NCBI GenBank assembly: GCA_002416125.1
Contig: DIBU01000006.1
Span: 192,977-256,976, forward strand
Source: Halieaceae bacterium UBA5044
Lineage (GTDB): Bacteria; Pseudomonadota; Gammaproteobacteria; Pseudomonadales; Halieaceae
Length of the DNA stretch: 64,000 nt
Reading direction: 5' to 3'
In this document: piece by piece, positions 53,153-61,818 of the stretch
Position numbering within the stretch: the first letter of the stretch is position 1
Layout: each line of letters opens with the position of its first letter
The notes under the pieces: generated by a model
Databases searched by the model: none
Seen by the model: only the letters and a program-made list of their open reading frames with translations
What the model was told of the DNA's origin: nothing
Made by a program: the position numbers and the translations under genes

Positions 53153-53983
53153 TCAATGTTCCGTAAGGGCGACCTGATAGCCGCCGAATTTACGCAGGTT
53201 GATGACACCGGTATCAAACAGCAGGTACTGGCCCTTGATGCCCTGCAGCGTTCCCGAGACTTGGGGCGTCTTGTCGAAGTTGAAGGAGGACACTTTGCCG
53301 GGATAGGCCAAAACCGGGTAATCGATCAATGTCTCCTGCGCCTCCAGGGGCGCTATCGCCTGCAGGCCATGAGCGGCCTGCAACTCGGCAATACCCGGGG
53401 CGCAGGCTGCCATCAGGCGCTGGCGCTCGGATGCCAGGTCCGCTGGATCGGCAGGGCCTTTCAGCATCGCCTGCCAATTGGTCTTGTCAGCGACGTGCCC
53501 CTTGAACAGGCTCTCGACGAGACCCGACTGGAAGCGGCTGGCCACCCGGAAAATCGGCAGCGCCTGCGTGGCTCCCTGGTCCATCCAGCGGGTGGGCACC
53601 TGACTGTGCCGCGTGATACCCACCTTGAGACCGGATGTGTTGGCGAGATAGACAATATGATCGATCATGCAGTTGGCCAGTCCCCACTCGGGTTCGCGGC
53701 AGGTGCCCTGGTCGTAGTGGCACTTTTCGGGGCTCATGATGCAACTGTCACACTGCGCAAGCCGGCGAAAACACGGATAACAGTAACCCTGGTTGAAGCT
53801 CTTGCTGGTCAGGCGGTCGCAGTGGATGCAGTGAATTTCACCGAGGTATTCCAGGGTGAGAGACTTTCCCAGCAAGCCGTTCAGGGGCAGGCGTGACTCG
53901 CCCAGTACCAGCGTGTAGGACACAGGCTGGTCCAGTTCGGTACCCATTTTACGCAGGGCGCCGCGCGCCAGCTCCTGTCCCAT
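53153..53983 (-). CDS. DUF2797 family protein
   Basis: A 276-residue protein of the DUF2797 family with a cysteine-rich segment: CIHCDRLTSKSFNQGYCYPCFRRLAQCDSCIMSPEKCHYDQGTC (about 51-94), probably a zinc-binding region. It is followed by a GIY-YIG-like strand pair (DHIVYLANTSGLKVGITR). Function is not established; a nucleic-acid role is suggested by those motifs. ATG 53983 gives the family start MGQELARGALRKMG. Its stop is just upstream of pepN and it starts 1 base after the yeaC stop. Confidence 0.87.
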   Translation of the reverse strand: MGQELARGALRKMGTELDQPVSYTLVLGESRLPLNGLLGKSLTLEYLGEIHCIHCDRLTSKSFNQGYCYPCFRRLAQCDSCIMSPEKCHYDQGTCREPEWGLANCMIDHIVYLANTSGLKVGITRHSQVPTRWMDQGATQALPIFRVASRFQSGLVESLFKGHVADKTNWQAMLKGPADPADLASERQRLMAACAPGIAELQAAHGLQAIAPLEAQETLIDYPVLAYPGKVSSFNFDKTPQVSGTLQGIKGQYLLFDTGVINLRKFGGYQVALTEH

Positions 53984-53984
53984 G

Positions 53985-54248
53985 TCACTGCCCCTCCTGC
54001 GAATCACGCCAGCGCAGGGGCTCGGGATCATCGCAGGTATCGCCGGCTTTGCTGCCCTTGTCGATGTAGCCGATCCGCTGCTCGGGCGGCAGATGCAGCT
54101 CCCCCCAGGCAATCAGCGCCTGCATGGCATGAGCGCGCTGCTCCGGCGTAACCGGGCGGCCGTCGGGCCAGCGCCCCAGCTCCACGGAGCGTCGCATGCT
54201 CTGGTAGATCTCCGGCGACAGCTGTTTGATGATGTCCTGATAATTCAT
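53985..54248 (-). CDS. yeaC: YeaC family protein (DUF1315)
   Basis: An 87-residue protein of the DUF1315/YeaC family. The text MNYQDIIKQLSPEIYQSMRRSVELGRWPDGRPVTPEQRAHAMQALIAWGELHLPPEQRIGYIDKG is characteristic. Function unknown. It lies between glpG and the DUF2797 gene; the three-gene set DUF1315-DUF2797-pepN is recurrent in gammaproteobacteria. The charged tail (CDDPEPLRWRDSQEGQ) is divergent. Confidence 0.88.
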   Translation of the reverse strand: MNYQDIIKQLSPEIYQSMRRSVELGRWPDGRPVTPEQRAHAMQALIAWGELHLPPEQRIGYIDKGSKAGDTCDDPEPLRWRDSQEGQ

Positions 54249-54277
54249 GACGGCCCTGGCTGCGGCAAAAGCCCTGA

Positions 54278-55153
54278 TTATAACCGTCCGGACGCTCCGC
54301 TGTCGCCGCTGCGCCGCGCCAGCAGCGCAAGAAACACGCCAAGCAGCGCGCCCGACAACAGGCCAGCAACGTGCGCGGCGTTGGCGATGGCGCCGAAACC
54401 GAGCACCTCAACCACCCCAGCGATGCAGAGCAGCAACCACCCCACCATCAGCAACATGATGGGACGACTGGGTTCGAAACCCCAGGCAGGTTGCAGGCGT
54501 GCTCCGCAAAAACTGAAGCCGAGCAGACCATAAACCACACCGGACATGCCGCCGAAGATGGAGGGACCACCAAACAGGTACTGGGACGCATTCGACACCA
54601 GCGCGATACAGATGAACAGTCCCAGCATGTGTACCGAGCCCAGGCGCCGCTCGATCCTGGCACCCAACTCCCACAGCCAGAGGCTGTTGAACACGATGTG
54701 CAACCAGCCAAAATGCAGGAACGCCGGTGTGAGCAGGCGCCAGTACTCCGCGCCCATCTCACCAAAGCGCAGGCTATCACCGCTGATAACAAACGGGGTG
54801 AAGGTGAACAGGGACAGTCGCTGCGCGGAGGCTCCGAGATACACCAGCAGGAACCCTGCCACGCTGAGCAACAGCAGCAGCAGTGTAACCGGTGCCTCGC
54901 GCCAGACACCCCGCCCCTGCCGCGACTGGGCATGCGAAGGGGCTGCACGCAGCTCAAGCTGGATGTCACCGGCGCGCCAGGCGGCATACACGGCGCTCGC
55001 CGCCTCCACCTGAGATGGGTCTGCCACCTCCAGCACCTGTTCCCCGCCGGCCTCATAGACGCGGCAGCGCACACCTTGTTGCTGCAGGAACACAACCACC
55101 GGGCGCAAATCCTCTCCCGCAGGTGCCCGCAGCACGACATACCCCTCGTGCAT
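54278..55153 (-). CDS. glpG: Rhomboid intramembrane serine protease
   Basis: A 291-residue six-helix membrane protease. An N-terminal cytoplasmic domain (1-75) precedes the rhomboid core (about 88-280). The nucleophile is Ser204 in GGMSGVVYG and the general base is His261 in NAAHVAG. His147, His152 and Asn156 in HFGWLHIVFN are also conserved. It cleaves transmembrane segments. The ATG overlaps the nadK stop (TGATG). Confidence 0.92.
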   Translation of the reverse strand: MHEGYVVLRAPAGEDLRPVVVFLQQQGVRCRVYEAGGEQVLEVADPSQVEAASAVYAAWRAGDIQLELRAAPSHAQSRQGRGVWREAPVTLLLLLLSVAGFLLVYLGASAQRLSLFTFTPFVISGDSLRFGEMGAEYWRLLTPAFLHFGWLHIVFNSLWLWELGARIERRLGSVHMLGLFICIALVSNASQYLFGGPSIFGGMSGVVYGLLGFSFCGARLQPAWGFEPSRPIMLLMVGWLLLCIAGVVEVLGFGAIANAAHVAGLLSGALLGVFLALLARRSGDSGASGRL

Positions 55154-56037
55154 CAGTTCACCAGCGCCGTATTCCAGCGCAGTTTATCGCGGCAACTGGC
55201 ATAGAAACTGTGACCCAGCGGATGCAGCAGTGTGAGCCGGTGTGGCTTCTTGGTGACCAGCACGGAATCGCCGGGACGGGCAGTCATGTTGACCTGTCCA
55301 TCGCAGGTGACGGGCGGATGAATCCGGTTGCGCTCAAGAATATCGAGGCGAATCTCACTGTTTCCGTCCACGACAATGGGCCGACTGCTCAGTGCGTGAG
55401 GAAACATCGGGACCAGGACCACCGCGTCCAGTGTGGGGTGCATGATAGGGCCACCCCCGGACAGCGAGTAGGCCGTTGACCCGGTGGGTGTGGAAATGAT
55501 CAGGCCGTCAGCCCGCTGCCGATACACAAAAACGCCATTGATCGACAGTTCAAACTCGATCATCTGCGCAGATGTTCCCGAGTTGACCACAACGTCATTG
55601 AGCGCATCCGCCCGCCCTACCGTCTTGCCGTCGCGCACCACGCGCGCATCGAGCAGAAAGCGGCTCTCGCGGGTGTACTCGCCGGCCAGCACCGCGGGGA
55701 CCTGCTGGGCAATGTCGTCAGGGCTGATATCGGTCAGAAAGCCAAGGCGCCCGCGATTGACCCCGAGCACCGGTGTTTCATATTTGGCCAGGGTACGCGC
55801 CGCGCTCAGCAGGCTGCCATCGCCCCCGACCACGATGACCAGGTCGCTGTCCTCACCGATGGCATCGAGGCTGGCGCGGGGGATGGACTGGTCTGCCACC
55901 AGCTCCGCAAGGCGCGACTCCAGCACCAGATCCTTGCCCAGCCCCTGCAGCAGATGCACCAGCTCGTCAAGAACGTCGGTCAGGCCCTCCTGCTGGCTGC
56001 GGCCAACCAGCCCAATCCTGTCGAATTTCGTGTGCAT
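55153..56037 (-). CDS. nadK: NAD kinase
   Basis: A 294-residue ATP-NAD kinase that makes NADP. It has the GGDGS motif at 71-75, GRLGFLTD, the ALNDVVVNSG pattern and DGLIISTPTGSTAYSLSGGGP, all essential and intact. ATG at 56037 starts MHTKFDRIGLVGR; a GTG at 56043 in frame is less likely. It is coupled to glpG by a TGATG overlap. Promoter elements and a 24-bp tandem repeat lie upstream. Confidence 0.95.
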   Translation of the reverse strand: MHTKFDRIGLVGRSQQEGLTDVLDELVHLLQGLGKDLVLESRLAELVADQSIPRASLDAIGEDSDLVIVVGGDGSLLSAARTLAKYETPVLGVNRGRLGFLTDISPDDIAQQVPAVLAGEYTRESRFLLDARVVRDGKTVGRADALNDVVVNSGTSAQMIEFELSINGVFVYRQRADGLIISTPTGSTAYSLSGGGPIMHPTLDAVVLVPMFPHALSSRPIVVDGNSEIRLDILERNRIHPPVTCDGQVNMTARPGDSVLVTKKPHRLTLLHPLGHSFYASCRDKLRWNTALVN

Positions 56038-56072
56038 GACCACCCCTACCTGCCCTGTGCTACGCGGGCAAC

Positions 56073-56078
56073 ATTATA
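56073..56078 (-). promoter_or_regulatory. Candidate -10 element of nadK
   Basis: A perfect TATAAT on the minus strand, 35 bases upstream of the nadK start. A fitting -35 was not obvious; the upstream spacer is occupied by the tandem repeat. Confidence 0.4.
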
Positions 56079-56123
56079 ACCACGGAAAATCGGCGCGGGA
56101 TAACCACGGAAAATCGGCGCAGG
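56076..56123. repeat. 24-bp direct tandem repeat, two copies
   Basis: Two adjacent 24-base units, 56076-56099 and 56100-56123, differing at one position (23 of 24 identical). Each begins ATAACCACGGAAAATCGGCG. The first copy overlaps the candidate nadK -10. It lies between lipA and nadK and is not part of a larger array. Confidence 0.9.
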
Positions 56124-56156
56124 CGCGCGGAGACGCCGCTGCCCGCTTTACCGGAC

Positions 56157-57152
56157 TCAGGGCCGGGTGAGCCCCACGTTGTTCTTTTCCAGGACCTGCT
56201 CCGCACGATAGCTGGAACGCACGAAAACGCCGGACACCACCTCGAGGAAGCCCTTGTCCAGGCCCCACTGGCGGTATTTCTCGAAATCCTGCGGCGACAC
56301 ATAGCGCTCGATGGGATAGTGATTGGCCGTAGGCTGCAGATACTGCCCGAAGGTCAGGATATCCACCCCGGCTGCGCGCAAATCATCCATCGCCTCGAGG
56401 ATCTCGGCTTCGGTTTCACCGAGGCCGAGCATGAGGCTGGTTTTCGTCAGCACATCAGGCCGATACTGCTTGGCGTGGGCGAGCACGGCAATGGTCTGCT
56501 CATAGCTGGCCCGTGGATCACGCACCGGGTGAGTGAGTCGACGCACCGTTTCGACGTTCTGTGCGAAAACTTCGATACCCGAATCAAGGACCGTCTCCAC
56601 ATCGGCAAGTGCACCCAGAAAGTCGGGAGTCAGGGCCTCCACGGCAGTCTCCGGATTCTCCGACTTCACCGCGCGCACACAGGCGGCGTAGTGCCCGGCG
56701 CCTCCGTCCGGCAGATCATCACGGTTCACCGAGGTCAGCACCACGTACTTGAGGCCCATCAGCTGCACGGAGCGGGCGGTGTTCGCGGGCTCCTCAGGGT
56801 CGAGCCAGCCACGCGGGTTTCCGGTATTGACCGCGCAAAACCGGCAGGCGCGGGTACACACATCACCCATCAGCATGATGGTGGCGGTGCCGGCACTCCA
56901 GCACTCACTCATGTTGGGACACTTGGCTTCTTCACAGACCGTCGCCAGGCGGTGCTCGTGCACGATGGACTTGACGCGATCGTAGGTTGCCCCGCCGCGC
57001 ACCCGAATCCGCAGCCACTCGGGCTTGGGCAGGCGAGCGCCGGCGGTTGCAGCGGTTTTGATACCGTCCTTGATGGCGGTAATGCCCCGCTCATTGACGA
57101 ACTTGCCACCGCTGGGCACCTGCACCAGGGGTATCAGTTTGTTATCTGCCAT
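56157..57152 (-). CDS. lipA: Lipoyl synthase
   Basis: A 331-residue radical-SAM enzyme that inserts two sulfurs into octanoyl groups to make lipoate. The auxiliary cluster cysteines are Cys73, Cys78 and Cys84 (CEEAKCPNMSECW). The radical-SAM CxxxCxxC is Cys99, Cys103, Cys106 (CTRACRFC). The ATG at 57152 gives MADNKLIPLVQVPSG. lipB is not adjacent in this window. It is a separate unit upstream of nadK on the same strand. Confidence 0.95.
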   Translation of the reverse strand: MADNKLIPLVQVPSGGKFVNERGITAIKDGIKTAATAGARLPKPEWLRIRVRGGATYDRVKSIVHEHRLATVCEEAKCPNMSECWSAGTATIMLMGDVCTRACRFCAVNTGNPRGWLDPEEPANTARSVQLMGLKYVVLTSVNRDDLPDGGAGHYAACVRAVKSENPETAVEALTPDFLGALADVETVLDSGIEVFAQNVETVRRLTHPVRDPRASYEQTIAVLAHAKQYRPDVLTKTSLMLGLGETEAEILEAMDDLRAAGVDILTFGQYLQPTANHYPIERYVSPQDFEKYRQWGLDKGFLEVVSGVFVRSSYRAEQVLEKNNVGLTRP

Positions 57153-57319
57153 GTTGCTGTCCTGTCGCCTGTGCCTGAGCGGCCGGGCCCTGCCCGCAAG
57201 CCAACAATTATAGCCGACTCCTGCATCCCGCGCAGGGCCCCTTGCGAGGGGCAGAGGGAGCAGACGCCTGCATGTGGCCCGAGGTACAATCAGCGCAACG
57301 TAGTGCAAAGAGAGCGATT

Positions 57320-58723
57320 ATGGCAACCCTCACATTTTACGGCGCCGCGCAGGAAGTCACGGGCTCCTGTCACCTGCTGGAATCCAAGGCCTGCGGGCGG
57401 GTCCTTCTGGATTGCGGCCTGCGCCAGGGCGGCGATGCGGTCGAGCGTATCCACAACGAACGCTTCAGCTTTCGCCCCGACAGTATTGACGCTGTCGTCC
57501 TGTCCCACGCCCATCTGGATCACTGCGGGATGTTGCCGCTGCTGGTACACCAGGGTTTCCGCGGGCCGATTCACTGCACCCGCGCCACGGCGGATCTGCT
57601 GCCCATCATGTTGCACGACGCCGTCGGCCTCTATCTGCGCGACCTTGAGCGTGAAAACCTGCGGGCCGCGCGACGGGGTCGAAAAACCCGCGAACCGGTG
57701 TATGACGAGCAGGATGTCGAGCGGGTTCTCAAACAACTGGAGCCCAGTCGCTACCGCAAACCGTTCAAACTTGGCCAGCATTGCAGCGTTACCCTGCACG
57801 ATGCCGGACACATTCTCGGTTCAGCGGTCGTGGAAATCGTGCTCACGGAGAATGCCACCGAAAAGCGGCTGGTCTTTTCCGGTGACCTCGGGCGCAAGGG
57901 TTCGGTACTGATGAACGACCCCGCCACGCTGGAGAAAGCCGATATCGTGCTCATGGAAAGCACCTATGGCGACCGGGATCATCGCTACGAGGATGATTCC
58001 ATGGAGGAGTTTGCCCAGATACTTCACGAGACCTGGAACCAGGGTGGCAGCGTGATGATCCCCTCCTTTGCCGTCGGTCGCACGCAGGAAATTCTGTTCC
58101 ACCTCGGGCGCCTGCACCACGCGGGCCAACTCGACAACTGGCAGGTATTTCTCGACAGCCCAATGGCCATCGAGGTCACCCGGGTCTACGACCGCTGGCT
58201 GGACATCATGGACGGGGAGGATATCCGCGAGCTGTCGGACGTACACAAGGAATCATTAGCCGACTTCCTGCCTCGCCTGCAGCTGACCGCCGATACGGAG
58301 CAGTCGATGGCCATCAATCGCATCAAGGGTGGCGCGATCATCATTGCCGGCAGCGGCATGTGCACGGGTGGTCGTATCCGTCATCACTTCAAACAGCGTA
58401 TCTGGGACGATCGCAATACCGTGATATTCGCCGGGTTTCAGGCCCGCGGGACACTCGGCCGCCTACTGGTCGATGGCATGCAGACCGTCAAGCTGTTCGG
58501 TGAAGAGTATGCCGTCAAGGCGCGCATAGAGACGCTGGGCTGTTTCTCGGCGCACGCCGGACAGAGCGAGCTGCTGGCCTGGGCCGCGAATTTTGAGGAG
58601 TCGGCGCGACTGGTGCTGGTACACGGCGAACCGGACGCCCAGGACGCCCTCGCATCGCTGCTTTGGGAGCGACACCAACGACGGGCAGCGATACCCGCCG
58701 AAGGTGACAGTATTGCATTCTGA
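57320..58723 (+). CDS. Metallo-beta-lactamase/beta-CASP RNA-processing enzyme
   Basis: A 467-residue protein with an MBL domain carrying the zinc motif His63, His65, Asp67, His68 (HAHLDH), HDAGHILGSAVVEI and SGDLGRKGSVL. A beta-CASP insertion follows (PSFAVGRTQEILFHLGRL), then RMMBL (FQARGTLGRLLVDG, FSAHAGQSELLAWA, VHGEP). It is an exo/endo-ribonuclease of the CPSF73 type. The ATG at 57320 begins MATLTFYGAAQEVTGSCHL, the family start. Divergent from lipA and convergent with the Rieske gene. Confidence 0.9.
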   Translation: MATLTFYGAAQEVTGSCHLLESKACGRVLLDCGLRQGGDAVERIHNERFSFRPDSIDAVVLSHAHLDHCGMLPLLVHQGFRGPIHCTRATADLLPIMLHDAVGLYLRDLERENLRAARRGRKTREPVYDEQDVERVLKQLEPSRYRKPFKLGQHCSVTLHDAGHILGSAVVEIVLTENATEKRLVFSGDLGRKGSVLMNDPATLEKADIVLMESTYGDRDHRYEDDSMEEFAQILHETWNQGGSVMIPSFAVGRTQEILFHLGRLHHAGQLDNWQVFLDSPMAIEVTRVYDRWLDIMDGEDIRELSDVHKESLADFLPRLQLTADTEQSMAINRIKGGAIIIAGSGMCTGGRIRHHFKQRIWDDRNTVIFAGFQARGTLGRLLVDGMQTVKLFGEEYAVKARIETLGCFSAHAGQSELLAWAANFEESARLVLVHGEPDAQDALASLLWERHQRRAAIPAEGDSIAF

Positions 58724-58736
58724 GGCCTTTCTGATG

Positions 58737-58759
58737 CTGGCCGCGAGAACCGCGGCCAG
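58737..58759. terminator. Hairpin between convergent genes
   Basis: A perfect inverted repeat with 9-bp GC-rich arms (CTGGCCGCG/CGCGGCCAG) and a 5-base loop, placed between the MBL and Rieske stop codons. No T-run follows on either strand, so it is a stem that may protect or slow both transcripts more than a canonical terminator. Confidence 0.5.
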
Positions 58760-58765
58760 TCCAGA

Positions 58766-59758
58766 TTACGCGGCGGTCGTGAAGGGCTCTGCGTAAAACT
58801 GGCCGTACCACTTGCGGAACCGCGCAATCGGGCCGTCGCCATCGCAGAGTACCGGTTGCGGACGGAACATCTTGTTTTCCCAGATGGGTTTGTCTTCATC
58901 CAGTTGCTTACAGATATCCCGGATGATCGCTGCGTTGACACCACCAGCCTTGACCTCGCCATCCACCAGCGGCTGCGTAAAAGCAAAGCGAACATGTACC
59001 GTTTCATCGTCGATGGGTGTCACATTACCCATCAGAAACGTGCTGGCGATACCCTCGAAACGCGTGAAGCCCTGCCCCGGACCGATATTCTTGGAGGTTA
59101 TGCTGCCTTTCACCATACCCCGGGGCGTTTTCATATCCGCACGCTGCACACCCAGCGAGTAGTGCTGATCATAGGTCAGCTCAGTTTCCGGGAAGGTCGC
59201 GGTCTGGTGTACATAACGGAAGTGGGCAGAATCGGCACCATTCTCCGCCATCTCCTGGCAGGCCGTTTTGATAACCCATTCAAAGCGCTGCAGAGGCGCC
59301 CATTCAGCGCTGTTGGCCTCTTCAAAGGACTCCACCTCCCACAGGGGTGCAACCCCCTCGGGATGGTACCAGGCGTAGATCACCTGATTGTCCTCTACCA
59401 CGGGATAGGACTCCAGGCACTGTTTGCCAACAACCTTGGGCGGCATGTTTTTCGCGTACGGGACATCGGTACAGTAACCCGCGGCGTCGAACTTCCAGGC
59501 GTGAAAGGGACAGACAATGCTTTCGCCTTCGATGCGCCCGCCCTGCCCACTGCTTTCATTGATGCCGTACCCCAGGTGTGCGCCGAGGTGGGGACAGTAC
59601 GCATCGAGCAGTACCGCACGGCCCGATTCGGTGCGGAAGAGCACCATTTCACGGCCGAAGTAATTGACCGCGCGAGACTGCCCTACTGCGAGCTCATCGC
59701 TGTAGGAGACAACAAACCAGCCGAAGGGTATCGGCATCGGGGGACGTGGTTTCGGCAT
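58766..59758 (-). CDS. Rieske non-haem iron oxygenase (KshA-like)
   Basis: A 330-residue oxygenase component. The Rieske cluster ligands are Cys55/His57 (CPHLG) and Cys83/His86 (CPFHAW). The mononuclear iron site includes Asp176, His179 and His184 (NGADSAHFRYVH). It resembles the oxygenase of 3-ketosteroid 9-alpha-hydroxylase. ATG 59758 (MPKPRPPMPIPFGWFVVSYSDEL) has AAGGAG upstream. A reductase partner is not in the window. It is divergent from the Ltp-like gene. Confidence 0.88.
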   Translation of the reverse strand: MPKPRPPMPIPFGWFVVSYSDELAVGQSRAVNYFGREMVLFRTESGRAVLLDAYCPHLGAHLGYGINESSGQGGRIEGESIVCPFHAWKFDAAGYCTDVPYAKNMPPKVVGKQCLESYPVVEDNQVIYAWYHPEGVAPLWEVESFEEANSAEWAPLQRFEWVIKTACQEMAENGADSAHFRYVHQTATFPETELTYDQHYSLGVQRADMKTPRGMVKGSITSKNIGPGQGFTRFEGIASTFLMGNVTPIDDETVHVRFAFTQPLVDGEVKAGGVNAAIIRDICKQLDEDKPIWENKMFRPQPVLCDGDGPIARFRKWYGQFYAEPFTTAA

Positions 59759-60053
59759 TGCAAACTCCTTGGCAACCGTGCGGACGCTGCGGCCCGGCTC
59801 ACTAAAACTCAACAACCGATGATAGACGTTTTTGCCCGCGCGCTTAAACGGCGCGGTGCAAGTGCTTATACCGACTCGCACCCCGGTGGCGCGAAGGCTG
59901 GCGAATCGCCCGGAGGAACACGCAGGCTGACCAGTCGGCTTGCCCCGATAACGCGCCCCGGGCTAGTCTTCGCAGCCAGACTCTGAACTTCAGCAGGCTA
60001 CGCATGCGCACAACCCGGCAGAACTTCCAGACGGCACAGCGGATCCGCCGCTG

Positions 60054-61307
60054 ATGCCTGCATTATCGCTGCGGTCGCTCGCGCGCGCCACGTCGCTGCC
60101 CGCGGGCGGGACCGCGGAACCCCTGGAGGATATCCGCGGTATCGCAACCATCACCGGCGTGGGAGAAACCGCCGTGAGCGGGCCCTCAGGCCGCGACCCA
60201 CGGCAGATGGCACTGGAAGCGGTGGCAGCAGCGATAGCCGATGCCGGCTTACAACCGCAGGACATTGATGGGCTGATGGTGTCCGGACACATCGCAGACC
60301 AGATCACGCCAGATGACTTCCACCGCCACTTTGGTACCCTGGGTCCTCTCTGGTTCAGCACCGAGGGCGGCGCTATGATCTGGGCTGCCACCTGCGCGCA
60401 TGAGGCGGCAATGGCCATGCGCGCCAGGCGGGCCACGCATATCGTCAATGTGTTCGCAGTCGACTGGGCCACGCGCCGGGCCGCGGGCACAGGAACACCG
60501 GGAGACTGGCACGCCGGGGAAGACATGAAGGCACACCTTGAAGTGCCTCTGGGCTGGTACCCACAGCCTGTCTATTTCGCCACCTTCGCCCGGCGGTACA
60601 TGCACGAGTATCAGCTCACCGAGGCACAGCTCGCCGCCATCCCGCTCACCTTTCGCCGCCATGCAAACGGACATCCTGGCGCGGTGATGCGGGATCGCGG
60701 CCTGACGCTGGAGGCCTACCTCGCCCGACCACCACTGGCGGGCCCATTACGACGCGAAGACTGCTGCCTGATTTCCGACGGTGCAGCGGCCTGGGTCATG
60801 AGTCCCTCGGAGCGCGCGGCGGACATGCCCCGGATTCCGATCCATATCGATGGTGTGGGGCACGGGCGAATCGCCGGTGCGCCCTACATCAGCCAGCAAC
60901 TGGACCTGACCGCTACCCCGCAGGTTTTCGCGGCACCCTGGGCCTACGCCATGGCGGAAACGGCACCTGCCGAGGTCGACGTTATTGCCGTCTACGACTG
61001 TTTTTCCAGCACGGCGCTGATGCAGATTGAGGACCTGGGCTTCTGCCGCAAGGGCGAGGGCGGCAGCTTCGTGCAGGAAGATCGCCTGCACTATGCACGC
61101 ACGCGGCGACAGGGCGGCATACCCTGCAATACGCACGGCGGGCTGCTGTCCCACGGCTATTTACTCGGTGCCTCCCACGTCGTGGAACTGGTGCGACAGC
61201 TGCGTGGTAGCGCCGCCAACCAGGTCACCGATGCGCAACGCGCTGTATATGCAGGATTTACCGCGGACGAAGCGGCCACACTGGTGCTGTCCCGGGGGGG
61301 CGCATGA
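60054..61307 (+). CDS. Thiolase-fold lipid-transfer/aldolase protein (Ltp2-like)
   Basis: A 417-residue protein of the SCP-x/Ltp thiolase superfamily: IATITGVGETAVSGPSGRDPRQMALEAVAAAIADAGL, then ISDGAAAWVMSP, AVYDCFSSTALMQIEDLGFC and NTHGGLLSHGYLLGASHVVE. The canonical nucleophilic Cys is not at its expected place (EGGAMIWAATC), as in Ltp2-type retro-aldolases of sterol side-chain breakdown. It is followed with ATGA overlap by a DUF35 gene, the standard partner. ATG at 60054 lacks a strong ribosome binding site, so the start is less sure. Confidence 0.82.
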   Translation: MPALSLRSLARATSLPAGGTAEPLEDIRGIATITGVGETAVSGPSGRDPRQMALEAVAAAIADAGLQPQDIDGLMVSGHIADQITPDDFHRHFGTLGPLWFSTEGGAMIWAATCAHEAAMAMRARRATHIVNVFAVDWATRRAAGTGTPGDWHAGEDMKAHLEVPLGWYPQPVYFATFARRYMHEYQLTEAQLAAIPLTFRRHANGHPGAVMRDRGLTLEAYLARPPLAGPLRREDCCLISDGAAAWVMSPSERAADMPRIPIHIDGVGHGRIAGAPYISQQLDLTATPQVFAAPWAYAMAETAPAEVDVIAVYDCFSSTALMQIEDLGFCRKGEGGSFVQEDRLHYARTRRQGGIPCNTHGGLLSHGYLLGASHVVELVRQLRGSAANQVTDAQRAVYAGFTADEAATLVLSRGGA

Positions 61308-61711
61308 ACGGGCCCGATCTCGACCACCCGCTGGCCGGGCCATTCTGGTCGGCTGCAGCCCGGAAGGAGCTGCAGGTCACCTGGTGCGCCGCCTGCGACC
61401 GCGCGGTCTGGTACCCGCGTCCACACTGCCCGCACTGCGACGGAAACCTGCACTGGCGCAGGCTGTCCGGTGAAGCGTCGCTGATCAGCTGGTGCGAGGT
61501 CGCCGGAGGATTGAACCCGCAGTTCCGCGAAGCCTATACCTGTGCCCTGGTGAGCCCGCTGGAAGCACCGGATATTCGCATCGTCATGCGGGTGACTGAG
61601 AACACGACACCCGCCCTGCGCTGCGATATGCCGGGCCGCGTCGACTTCGTCTACCTGCAGCAGACCAACGGGGCACCCTATCTCGCCCCCGCCTTTACGC
61701 CCTACGCATAG
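61304..61711 (+). CDS. DUF35 OB-fold protein, partner of the Ltp-like aldolase
   Basis: A 135-residue protein: a rubredoxin-like zinc ribbon with CAACDRAVWYPRPHCPHC (about 27-44) and an OB-fold acyl-CoA-associated domain (SLISWCEVAGGLNPQFREAYTCALV...MRVTENT). DUF35 proteins bind Ltp-type thiolase/aldolase subunits and are needed for activity. The ATG overlaps the Ltp stop as ATGA, as expected for an obligate complex. Confidence 0.9.
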   Translation: MNGPDLDHPLAGPFWSAAARKELQVTWCAACDRAVWYPRPHCPHCDGNLHWRRLSGEASLISWCEVAGGLNPQFREAYTCALVSPLEAPDIRIVMRVTENTTPALRCDMPGRVDFVYLQQTNGAPYLAPAFTPYA

Positions 61712-61818
61712 TGCACCGGGCCGGTTACGCTTTGCGCCGCGGCGCAGTATGATCCGGACACCGGCGATCACTGAGGCTGGAACGCAACCTGAACTATTGA
61801 CACGCATGGAGTGAACAC

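Noticed and set aside
56319..57911. A 530-codon plus-strand frame across lipA and the MBL gene
   Set aside because: It runs antisense to lipA and out of frame through the MBL gene, both with intact catalytic motifs. No family resemblance of its own.
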